Below, piece after piece: positions 1-6,266 of a stretch of DNA of 14,641 nucleotides. The notes below the pieces were generated by a model that saw only the letters and a list, made by a program, of their open reading frames with translations, ran no database searches and was not told the DNA's origin. The stretch lies in the NCBI RefSeq assembly GCF_019052655.1, contig NZ_JAHQVB010000054.1, positions 1 through 14,641 on the forward strand, in the 5' to 3' direction. Origin of the DNA: Holdemanella porci (GTDB lineage Bacteria; Bacillota_I; Bacilli_A; Erysipelotrichales; Erysipelotrichaceae). The position numbers and the translations under genes are program-made. The stretch's first letter is position 1. Each line of letters begins with the position of its first letter.

Positions 1-8
1 TTTCCTGT

Positions 9-43
9 TCAGTTTTCAAAGATCATCTGCACCTCAGCAGTGC
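9..43 (-). promoter_or_regulatory. boxA-like leader with small hairpin
   Basis: Read on the minus strand, the predicted transcript first forms GCAC...GTGC (29-43). It then runs into GATCTTTGAAAACTGAACAG (9-28). From memory, TCTTTGAAAACTGA-type sequences are typical of the boxA antitermination element in Firmicutes rRNA leaders and spacers. The match and its position behind a strong promoter support a stable-RNA leader, but the RNA gene itself lies off the window. Confidence 0.45.
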
Positions 44-49
44 TCATCT

Positions 50-78
50 ATATTACCAAATACTTTTCACTTCGTCAA
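50..78 (-). promoter_or_regulatory. Leftward stable-RNA-type promoter
   Basis: On the minus strand a -35 TTGACG (73-78, five of six consensus bases) and a -10 TAATAT (50-55, four of six) are separated by exactly 17 nt. Directly upstream of the -35 (about 79-110) is an A/T-tract stretch like the UP elements of rRNA promoters. Transcription would start near 43 and run off the left edge of the window. With the boxA-like leader below, this suggests an rRNA (or tRNA) operon beginning just outside the window. That is inference, since no rRNA sequence is inside. Confidence 0.55.
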
Positions 79-325
79 ATGTTTTTTTAATTTTTTTTAA
101 AAATTTGTGAATTTATTTAAATAAATCATTAACACATTGTTTACACACAAGTCATATAATGCTGACTTGAAATACATAAAATACTATAAATAAATGGATA
201 ATCGATATTAAATCCTACACGAATCGTCTCAACGTTTACAATTATACGACAACACATTTCATTTACTTTTCTCAAAGAAAGAAAATTTCGGGCTACTTTC
301 ATATATAAAAAAATATAATTTAATT

Positions 326-347
326 TAAAAAGGAGCCTACGCTCCTT
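326..347 (-). terminator. Terminator of the GRE-activase operon
   Basis: On the minus strand AAGGAGC-GTAG-GCTCCTT forms a 7-bp stem with a 4-nt loop (330-347), followed by a short T run. The left arm overlaps the TAA stop of the activase (346-348), so transcription ends almost immediately after the coding region. Confidence 0.8.
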
Positions 348-1263
348 AATCGATAACTAGATTCTTTATACCATTTTGTTTTGCACAATCATAGAACTCT
401 TGCATCTTTTCACTAGAATACATTTTTGGATTTTCTTTAAAACAATACTCCATATCTAAATACGCATATTTAGATTGGGCCAGAGGATTATAATTCAAGA
501 TTTCATAATGAACATCTTCATAACAAGAAACCAAAAATCTTGATATAGAAGAAATATTCTCAAAAGAAGCAGTCATTGCCGGAATTAAAGGCGTACGTAC
601 GATCACGTGTTCTTTTTTATTACTCTGAAGTAAATACGCAATATTCTTTAATACTTTTTCATTTGAAACACCCGTATATTGTTTATGCAAATTTTCATCA
701 TATAATTTACAATCACAATAAATCTGATCCAAGTAAAGTAAAGCTCGTTTTACATTCTCTAAATCCGTATATAGACTTGTTTCAATAGCCGTATGAATTC
801 CTTTTCCCTTACAAGCCTTTAATAAATCAATCAAAAAATCACTTTGTAAAAAGGGTTCTCCCCCTGAAAAAGTAACTCCACCTTCTCTTTTAAAGAATAT
901 TTCATCCTTTAAAATTTCCTGAACACATTCCTCTACCGTATACTCTTTGGCATCCATACTCAAAGCTAAAGTAGGACATACATCACAAATCGCATCCCAA
1001 TCTTCTTTTGCGTTTCTTGAAATACAAATTTTATGATCTACATATCTAACTCCACCCTGTTTTGATGCATATACACAACTAAGACAATGCATACACTTGG
1101 ATTCCATATACAAGACTTGTGGTAAATAAGACAATCCTTCTGGATTTTGACACCACTTACAGCGAAGTGGGCACCCCTTAAAAAACACCGTTGTACGAAT
1201 TCCTTTTCCATCGTGTGTCGCAAAACGCTTTATATCAAATATATACCCTTTAGATGTTGTCAT
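346..1263 (-). CDS. Glycyl radical enzyme activating protein (radical SAM)
   Basis: Radical SAM activase of 305 residues. It would use a 4Fe-4S cluster and S-adenosylmethionine to put the glycyl radical on the neighbouring enzyme. The radical SAM motif C31-x3-C35-x2-C38 (GCPLRCKWC) is followed by a cysteine-rich insert (C57, C60, C63, C80, C93, C96-Pro), then GGVTFSGGEP at 128-137 and IETS at 160-163. The insert is unusual: such activases usually have two CxxCxxCxxxCP clusters with eight cysteines, but here only six are present and the expected fourth ligand of the first cluster is Ser67. The start is the ATG at 1263 rather than the longer frame to 1338, because AAGGA lies 7-8 nt upstream and the family N-terminus begins here. 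It overlaps the enzyme gene by 14 bp, which implies translational coupling. Confidence 0.92.
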   Translation of the reverse strand: MTTSKGYIFDIKRFATHDGKGIRTTVFFKGCPLRCKWCQNPEGLSYLPQVLYMESKCMHCLSCVYASKQGGVRYVDHKICISRNAKEDWDAICDVCPTLALSMDAKEYTVEECVQEILKDEIFFKREGGVTFSGGEPFLQSDFLIDLLKACKGKGIHTAIETSLYTDLENVKRALLYLDQIYCDCKLYDENLHKQYTGVSNEKVLKNIAYLLQSNKKEHVIVRTPLIPAMTASFENISSISRFLVSCYEDVHYEILNYNPLAQSKYAYLDMEYCFKENPKMYSSEKMQEFYDCAKQNGIKNLVID

Positions 1264-3556
1264 AACTTGTCCTTGCGATAATTTCATCCTGCAACTCTCC
1301 AGCAAGCTCTGTAAAATATGCTGTATAACCAGCAACACGAACCGTCAAAGAGCGATATTGATCCGGATTTGCTTTGGCATTTAATAAATCTTCTTTACGA
1401 ACTACATTAAACTGAATATGTGGAATCTCTAAGTCAACAAATGTACGCATAAAATTCGCAAACTTATCAATACCCGATTCCGTCTTAAAGAATTCTGGTA
1501 AAAACTTCATATTTAATAAGCCACCATTTGTTGTACAAGAATTATCTAAATGCGATACCGATTTTAAGACTGCTGTAGGACCCTTTAAATCTCGACCATA
1601 CACAGCCGATAATCCACCATCTGCCAAAGGCGTTTGGGCAAGCCTTCCATCACAACTAGCCCCTACATTTTCTCCCATAGGAACATGGGCACTCACCGTA
1701 TACATTCCTGTATGATATTCTCCATTACGATAGTTTGTATATTTTCTTAATTTATTTCTAAAACTCAATGCCCATTTTGCACCCAGCTCATCCACCCATT
1801 CCACATCATTTCCATACTTAGGTGCACGATTTAGTAACATCTGGCGCATGACTTCATTGTTTGAAAAATTTTCTTTCAAAGCTTTTTCTAAACCAGCTGC
1901 ATCAATTTTCTTTTCATCATATACAAGCTTTTTCAAAGCCGCCAAACTATCTGCAAGGTTTGCCACTTGAATCATTTGAATACCCGACAAATTATAATGC
2001 GCACCACCACGCGTTACATCCATGCCTTTTTCCATGCAATCATCAATGACACTTGATAAGAAGGCTGTTGGTAAAATATCAATATGTGCTTTTTCCACTT
2101 CTTCTAAACATGGAATCATTTTATCGATAAAATAATCCATCATTTTTTCAAAGGCAGATTCTAAATCAGAAAACGAAGTATATGTACTTAAAGACCCATA
2201 ATCAGGCCCCATTTGTTTTCCCGTCAACAAACAACGACCATGATTCAAAGTAAGTTCTAACACCTTATTCATATTAAACATGCCCGAATCCGACCAACCT
2301 AAATTATTGCCTTGTGTTGTAAGTTCCACACAACCAACAACCGCATAATCCATGGCATCAAAATGTGATATACCTAAATCTTCCATCGCCTTAATAATTG
2401 CCTTATCATTGAAAAATTGTGGCATTCCACTTCCTTTTGAAACAACTCGAATCGCATGTTTTAACAGTTCATCATTCGTATGTTCATGAAGTCGAACAGA
2501 TAAGTTGGGTTGTGGAAGACCAATATCTTCTTGTGCATTTAAAAACAAATGACTCAATTCATTACTAAAATCGTTTCCATTTTGATCTTGTCCACCAACA
2601 CAAATATTGAATCCAATTGGAAAACCTGCAAAATATTTAGCACTATGCGCATTTCTTAGATATACAATCTCATTGAATTTCAACCATAAACATTCAATCA
2701 ATTCTAAAGCTTCACTTTCTTTTAACATACCTGAATCTATATCTTGTTTATAGTAAGAATATAAAGTTTCATCTAAACGACCCGGAGAAAAACTAGATGC
2801 ATTACTTTCCATGTGTAGCACTACAAATAAAAACCATAATGACTGCAATGCTTCATGGAATGTTGCAGCTGATTTATAAGCTAGATTTTCACAAATCTTT
2901 GCGATATCTTTTTTATTCATTTCCAAAGCTAATTCATGATAGCGAAGCATAAACTTCTGTACACCTTGCATCACTAAAATAACACATTCATAGAATTCTT
3001 TTTTTGATTCAGAACATGTTTTTAAATGATTTCTAGCTAAATCAATATAGCCTTGTGGACCAAGTTCTAACCATTCCTTTACATTTGGACAAATATGCCC
3101 CTGAGCATGATCGGTTTGATTAACTTTTACTACTTTAGAAATTGCACTAATTTCATTGCCAAAACGATTCTTAATAACATCCTCTAAACTTTTACCTTTC
3201 CAATATGGAACAATCACTTTACGAAAAGTCTCAATGTCTTCAGGACGAACATTAAACTTATCTTGAGGACGTGTTGGAATCGTTTCAAATTCACGATCCA
3301 CCCAAGAAATTCCACTTTCTGGAAATACAACACCATAACGAACACCTTTTGTTCGATTTCCCACAATCAACTCTTCAGGTTCCATACCAATTTCAATTTC
3401 ATTTAACGCGTTATACAAAGAAAGTGCACGCTTATAAGGAATCGATTTATCTTCATTTTCTTGATATGTTCGTGTAATAATCAAAGCTTGCTCAATACTT
3501 ACAAAGCGAGGTTGAGACAACATTTTATCTTTCAGAATAGAAATACGATTTAGCAT
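1250..3556 (-). CDS. Glycyl radical enzyme, dehydratase/lyase class, substrate unknown
   Basis: A 768-residue enzyme of the pyruvate formate-lyase-like superfamily, cytoplasmic and oxygen-sensitive when active. The C-terminal radical loop RVAGY puts the glycyl radical at Gly743. The thiyl loop is GCVE (408-411), so Cys409 is the radical relay and Glu411 the conserved base. A single cysteine there, rather than the Cys-Cys pair, argues against pyruvate formate-lyase. From memory, GW-S-D at 420-423 aligns without gaps with the GW-H-D that carries the catalytic Asp447 of B12-independent glycerol dehydratase, which favours a dehydratase or C-X lyase. GHICPN (153-158) occupies the usual GHxxPDY position but with Asn-Val in place of Asp-Tyr. 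The loop after Glu411 (LTTQGN) lacks the Pro of the choline, glycerol and propanediol enzymes. Start ATG at 3556 with GGAGGA 6 nt upstream. No aldehyde dehydrogenase, microcompartment or proline-pathway gene is adjacent, so the substrate stays open. Confidence 0.93.
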   Translation of the reverse strand: MLNRISILKDKMLSQPRFVSIEQALIITRTYQENEDKSIPYKRALSLYNALNEIEIGMEPEELIVGNRTKGVRYGVVFPESGISWVDREFETIPTRPQDKFNVRPEDIETFRKVIVPYWKGKSLEDVIKNRFGNEISAISKVVKVNQTDHAQGHICPNVKEWLELGPQGYIDLARNHLKTCSESKKEFYECVILVMQGVQKFMLRYHELALEMNKKDIAKICENLAYKSAATFHEALQSLWFLFVVLHMESNASSFSPGRLDETLYSYYKQDIDSGMLKESEALELIECLWLKFNEIVYLRNAHSAKYFAGFPIGFNICVGGQDQNGNDFSNELSHLFLNAQEDIGLPQPNLSVRLHEHTNDELLKHAIRVVSKGSGMPQFFNDKAIIKAMEDLGISHFDAMDYAVVGCVELTTQGNNLGWSDSGMFNMNKVLELTLNHGRCLLTGKQMGPDYGSLSTYTSFSDLESAFEKMMDYFIDKMIPCLEEVEKAHIDILPTAFLSSVIDDCMEKGMDVTRGGAHYNLSGIQMIQVANLADSLAALKKLVYDEKKIDAAGLEKALKENFSNNEVMRQMLLNRAPKYGNDVEWVDELGAKWALSFRNKLRKYTNYRNGEYHTGMYTVSAHVPMGENVGASCDGRLAQTPLADGGLSAVYGRDLKGPTAVLKSVSHLDNSCTTNGGLLNMKFLPEFFKTESGIDKFANFMRTFVDLEIPHIQFNVVRKEDLLNAKANPDQYRSLTVRVAGYTAYFTELAGELQDEIIARTSYDNI

Positions 3557-3573
3557 AGTAAGTCCTCCATCTA

Positions 3574-3609
3574 CAATTAGATTATAAAAAGAACTATGAT
3601 CAAAATCAA
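3574..3609 (-). promoter_or_regulatory. Promoter of the glycyl radical enzyme operon
   Basis: Minus-strand -35 TTGATT (3604-3609) and a perfect -10 TATAAT (3581-3586), with a 17-nt spacer. Predicted start is near 3574, giving an 18-nt leader that contains the GGAGGA ribosome binding site. The -35 lies in the loop and loop-proximal stem of the preceding gene's terminator hairpin, and the spacer contains its downstream arm. Confidence 0.65.
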
Positions 3610-3618
3610 TAGTTCTTT
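3581..3618 (-). terminator. Terminator hairpin after deoR, overlapping the next promoter
   Basis: A perfect 10-bp inverted repeat, AAAGAACTAT / ATAGTTCTTT (3609-3618 and 3588-3597), with an 11-nt loop begins one base after the regulator's TAA. On the minus strand it is followed by a short T run and then TATAAT. The stem is AT-rich (2 G-C pairs), so termination may be leaky. The same repeat sits between the -35 and -10 of the enzyme promoter and could instead, or also, be an operator. Confidence 0.55.
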
Positions 3619-3619
3619 A

Positions 3620-4342
3620 TTACTTTTTATTATTTTTTATTGTTTGTAGAATTCCATAAAACGCATCCACTTTGGCATACTCATAATTTCCCATTTGATA
3701 AAATTTATCCGAATCCGCCAACATATAGGCCTTTTTCGATTGTTTTAAAACAATACGCTTTGTTTGACCATCATTCGGCATATAGGTCATAACACTTTTG
3801 GACTCTAAATCTATACCAACCACACCTAAAAAAGCTAAATCAAAATGAAATCGTTGAAGAAATTCATCGCACATATTACCCACAAAACCATTTCTTGCAT
3901 AATCAAATTCGCCACCAATAAAAATAGAATGAATTTGACTTGTAGAAAGAATCTGAATTACATCCAACATATTCGTAACGACTGTAATACCTGAAATAGG
4001 TCTTAACACTAATAATTTAGCTAATTCAATATTCGTAGTCGAAATATCCAAAAAGACTGTCATATTTGGTTCAATCAAATCATAAGCCATTTGCGCTATT
4101 TTTTGTTTCTCCTTACTATTCACACTCTTTCTAGAATTGGCATCCTCTAAATGAACATTTAAACGATTCAAAATCGCTCCACCATAAATCTTTTTACATT
4201 TACCTTTCGATTCTAAAAAAGCTAAATCTTTACGAATTAAATCGGGTGTTACACCAAAACGTGTACTTAAATCTTTTACCAACACTTTACCATTCTCTTG
4301 TAAATCTTCTAAAATTAAATTTTGTCTTTCTTCTACAAACAT
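3620..4342 (-). CDS. DeoR-family transcriptional regulator
   Basis: A 240-residue regulator with an N-terminal DeoR winged helix-turn-helix (about 1-55: EERQNLILEDL near the start, LSTRFGVTPDLIRKDL as the recognition helix region, then the family's YGGA boundary). A DeoR_C effector domain follows (LDISTTNIELAKLL, VVTNMLDVI), which in characterised members senses sugar phosphates or related metabolites. The start is the ATG at 4342, giving MFVEERQ as is usual for the family. The GTG at 4351 is part of the AGGTGA ribosome binding site. It lies between the enzyme operon and the divergent transporter, so it probably controls both and itself. Confidence 0.9.
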   Translation of the reverse strand: MFVEERQNLILEDLQENGKVLVKDLSTRFGVTPDLIRKDLAFLESKGKCKKIYGGAILNRLNVHLEDANSRKSVNSKEKQKIAQMAYDLIEPNMTVFLDISTTNIELAKLLVLRPISGITVVTNMLDVIQILSTSQIHSIFIGGEFDYARNGFVGNMCDEFLQRFHFDLAFLGVVGIDLESKSVMTYMPNDGQTKRIVLKQSKKAYMLADSDKFYQMGNYEYAKVDAFYGILQTIKNNKK

Positions 4343-4361
4343 ACTCATCACCTGTTTAAAT

Positions 4362-4370
4362 ATTATATCA
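4362..4370 (-). promoter_or_regulatory. deoR promoter (extended -10)
   Basis: The minus strand reads TGATATAAT, an extended -10 (TGn plus a perfect TATAAT at 4362-4367). No good -35 is seen, which an extended -10 can compensate for. Predicted start is near 4355, leaving a leader of about 13 nt containing the AGGTGA site. Confidence 0.55.
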
Positions 4371-4383
4371 TTTTTGTGATATA
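4364..4383. promoter_or_regulatory. Putative operator between deoR and transporter
   Basis: Perfect inverted repeat TATATCA - N6 - TGATATA (half-sites 4364-4370 and 4377-4383). Each half-site overlaps the extended -10 of one of the two divergent promoters, so a bound protein would block both. Position and symmetry make it the best candidate site for the adjacent DeoR-family regulator. This is inferred from layout only. Confidence 0.55.
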
Positions 4384-4385
4384 CT
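4377..4385 (+). promoter_or_regulatory. Transporter promoter (extended -10)
   Basis: The plus strand reads TGATATACT, an extended -10 with TATACT at 4380-4385. Predicted start is near 4392, giving a leader of about 16 nt with AGAGG at 4395-4399 ahead of the ATG at 4408. No convincing -35 is present. Confidence 0.5.
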
Positions 4386-4407
4386 AAGAAACATAGAGGT
4401 ACTACAA

Positions 4408-5709
4408 ATGAATAAAAACGGAAATTTTAAAAGTACGGTAGGATTTGTGCTTGCCTGTGTAGGTTCTGCCGTAGGAATGGGAAACATATGGATGTTTCCA
4501 TATCGTTTAGGACAATATGGAGGAGCTGCCTTTCTGATTCCATATTTAATTTTTATCGCCTTATTTGGTCTTGTTGGCTTATCGGCTGAATTTGCGTTAG
4601 GAAGAATGGCAAAAACCGGAACGTTAGGCGCTTATACATATTGTTGGAAGAATAAATTTGGTAAATATATTGGATGGCTTCCACTACTTGGATCTCTTGG
4701 GATTGCGATTGGATATAGTGTCATTTTAGGATGGGTATTTCGTAGCATTCAAGGCGTACTCACAAACGAACTACTCACAAATGATATTCCAGCTTTCTTT
4801 ACGAATATGACACAATCCTTTTCGAATGTGCCATGTCACTTTTTGGTCTTGTTTGTGACTTGTTTATTGTTATTCATAAGTGCCACAAATGCCATTGAAA
4901 AAGTCAACAAAATATTAATGCCAGCCTTCTTTATTTTATTTATATTCCTTGCCATTCGTGTCAGCTTATTTGACGGTGCTATCGAAGGTTATAAATTTTT
5001 GTTTGTTCCTAAATGGGAATATTTACTCAACAAAGAAACATGGATAATGGCCATGGGACAAGCTTTTTTCTCCTTATCCATTACTGGTTCTGGAATGATT
5101 GTATATGGAGCATATTTAAAGGATGATGTAGATATTCCAAAGGCAAGTATGCAGACGGCTATATTTGATACAATTGCTGCGATGCTAGCGGCATTAGCCA
5201 TTATGCCTGCCGTATTTTCTTTTGGCATCGATCCCGTTAGTGGCCCTAGTTTAATGTTTTTAACCCTTCCTGAAGTATTTAAACAAATGCCACTCGGCAA
5301 TCTCTTTGCTCTATTCTTCTTTATTTCAGTAGCTTTCGCCGGAATCACAAGTTTAATCAACATGCTTGAAGCTGTGTGTGAGTCTTGGCAACACCGCTTT
5401 CGCATTTCTAGAAAAAAAGCTGTTTTACTTTGTGGCATTATCACACTCGCCATATCGGTATGTATTGAAAATGGAGATATTGTAGGTAAATGGATGGATG
5501 TTGTCACAATCTATATTATTCCTTTTGCAGCACTACTTGGAGCCATAACTATTTACTATGTTTTAGGATGGAATGCTTTAAAACAAGAATTAGACAAAGG
5601 AAGAAAAAAGCCAGTTGGACCGACTTTTAAATTCTTAGGTAAATATGTTTATGTATTTCTTGCCATCATTATTTTGATTTTGGGAATTCTTTATAACGGT
5701 ATTGGCTAA
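4408..5709 (+). CDS. Sodium-dependent transporter, NSS (SLC6/LeuT) family
   Basis: Membrane importer of 433 residues, the length of the small bacterial NSS type such as tyrosine transporter Tyt1. I count about 11 hydrophobic segments. Family marks are GSAVGMGN in TM1 (19-26, Na+ and substrate site), GNIWMFP (25-31) and AMGQAFFSLS in TM6 (215-224). The extracellular-gate Arg of LeuT, expected at position 29, is Met here, as in a subset of bacterial members. Known bacterial members carry amino acids with Na+, so an amino-acid-like substrate is likely but not shown. It is divergent from the DeoR regulator and next to the glycyl radical enzyme, which suggests it imports that enzyme's substrate. 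The last 41 bp overlap the convergent phosphodiesterase gene. Confidence 0.93.
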   Translation: MNKNGNFKSTVGFVLACVGSAVGMGNIWMFPYRLGQYGGAAFLIPYLIFIALFGLVGLSAEFALGRMAKTGTLGAYTYCWKNKFGKYIGWLPLLGSLGIAIGYSVILGWVFRSIQGVLTNELLTNDIPAFFTNMTQSFSNVPCHFLVLFVTCLLLFISATNAIEKVNKILMPAFFILFIFLAIRVSLFDGAIEGYKFLFVPKWEYLLNKETWIMAMGQAFFSLSITGSGMIVYGAYLKDDVDIPKASMQTAIFDTIAAMLAALAIMPAVFSFGIDPVSGPSLMFLTLPEVFKQMPLGNLFALFFFISVAFAGITSLINMLEAVCESWQHRFRISRKKAVLLCGIITLAISVCIENGDIVGKWMDVVTIYIIPFAALLGAITIYYVLGWNALKQELDKGRKKPVGPTFKFLGKYVYVFLAIIILILGILYNGIG

Positions 5710-6214
5710 GCGTTTCTAAATCTTTCCAAGTAAATACACAGTCCTCTAGTATCATATAGCTATGAGGGCTGTTTTCTTTTGGAATCGAAACTGAGCCTGG
5801 ATTCATATAAATAATACCATCTCGATCTTCAATTGCAGGAATATGTGTATGTCCACTTAGTAATATATCCCCCATTTTTAATTTAACAGGTTCTAAATGT
5901 CCATGTGTACAATAGATAAAAAGCCCGTTTATATCCAACACAGAATAATCTGCTAAACATGGAAAATTCAATACCATTTGGTCAACTTCACAATCACAAT
6001 TTCCACGAACACATAAAATCGAGTCTGATATGGAATTCAACATCTCAATCACTTTTTTAGGTGCATAATCTTTTGGTAAATCATTTCTAGGTCCATGATA
6101 TAAAATATCCCCCAATAAGATCAATCGATCTGGTTTTTCGTATTTGTAAGCATCCATTAGTTTTTGACAATAATAACTTGAACCATGGATGTCACTTGCG
6201 ATCATATACTTCAT
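5669..6214 (-). CDS. yfcE: YfcE-type metallophosphoesterase
   Basis: A 181-residue calcineurin-like phosphoesterase (E. coli YfcE is about 184). All metal-binding motifs are present in order: SDIHG (7-11), GDxxxHG (35-41), GNCD (71-74), THGH near 104 and GHTHIP after it, then NPGS. The family hydrolyses model phosphodiesters with Mn2+; the physiological substrate is not settled. The start ATG at 6214 has AAAGGGGAG about 9 nt upstream. It follows the phosphofructokinase terminator with no obvious promoter of its own, so it may be expressed by readthrough. Its 3' end overlaps the convergent transporter by 41 bp. Confidence 0.92.
   Translation of the reverse strand: MKYMIASDIHGSSYYCQKLMDAYKYEKPDRLILLGDILYHGPRNDLPKDYAPKKVIEMLNSISDSILCVRGNCDCEVDQMVLNFPCLADYSVLDINGLFIYCTHGHLEPVKLKMGDILLSGHTHIPAIEDRDGIIYMNPGSVSIPKENSPHSYMILEDCVFTWKDLETLSQYRYKEFPKSK
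5738..5780 (+). terminator. Transporter terminator inside the convergent gene
   Basis: ACAGTCCTC (5738-5746) pairs with GAGGGCTGT (5764-5772) over 9 bp with one G-U wobble and a 17-nt loop, followed by TTTCTTTT. It lies within the opposite-strand phosphodiesterase coding region, 28 nt past the transporter stop. No terminator is seen for the phosphodiesterase on the other strand. Confidence 0.6.
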
Positions 6215-6234
6215 TAAATTTCACTCCCCTTTAA

Positions 6235-6261
6235 GAAAAAAGAATGCCGAAGCATTCTTTT
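6235..6261 (-). terminator. Phosphofructokinase terminator
   Basis: On the minus strand AAGAATGC-TTCG-GCATTCTT gives an 8-bp stem with a stable UUCG tetraloop (6240-6259) and then a T-rich run. It lies just after the TAA at 6267-6269. T-rich sequence on the plus side too means it could work in both directions. Confidence 0.85.
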
Positions 6262-6266
6262 ATTTA

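Larger units (their letters stand above)
1..345. other. Gene-free region at left edge
   Basis: I see no credible coding frame here. The stretch is very AT-rich. From the left it holds a boxA-like leader and hairpin, a leftward promoter (both listed separately), homopolymeric A/T tracts at about 81-105, and a 16-bp perfect palindrome at 111-126 (ATTTATTTAAATAAAT). A 7-bp inverted repeat at 148-169 (CAAGTCA/TGACTTG) flanks a TATAAT. The region ends at the activase terminator at 326-347. Nothing is recognised between about 170 and 325. Confidence 0.7.

Noticed and set aside
155..160. Rightward promoter at the TATAAT near 155
   Set aside because: No -35 at a usable spacing, no TGn extension and no downstream plus-strand gene.
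1250..3556. Assigning the enzyme as pyruvate formate-lyase, choline TMA-lyase or hydroxyproline dehydratase
   Set aside because: There is no Cys-Cys dyad, no GCVEP loop, and no choline- or proline-pathway genes nearby. A specific name would be a guess.
4989..5507. 172-residue minus-strand reading frame opposite the transporter
   Set aside because: It is a shadow of the transporter gene: no ribosome binding site, no recognisable domain, and the plus-strand protein has strong family motifs.
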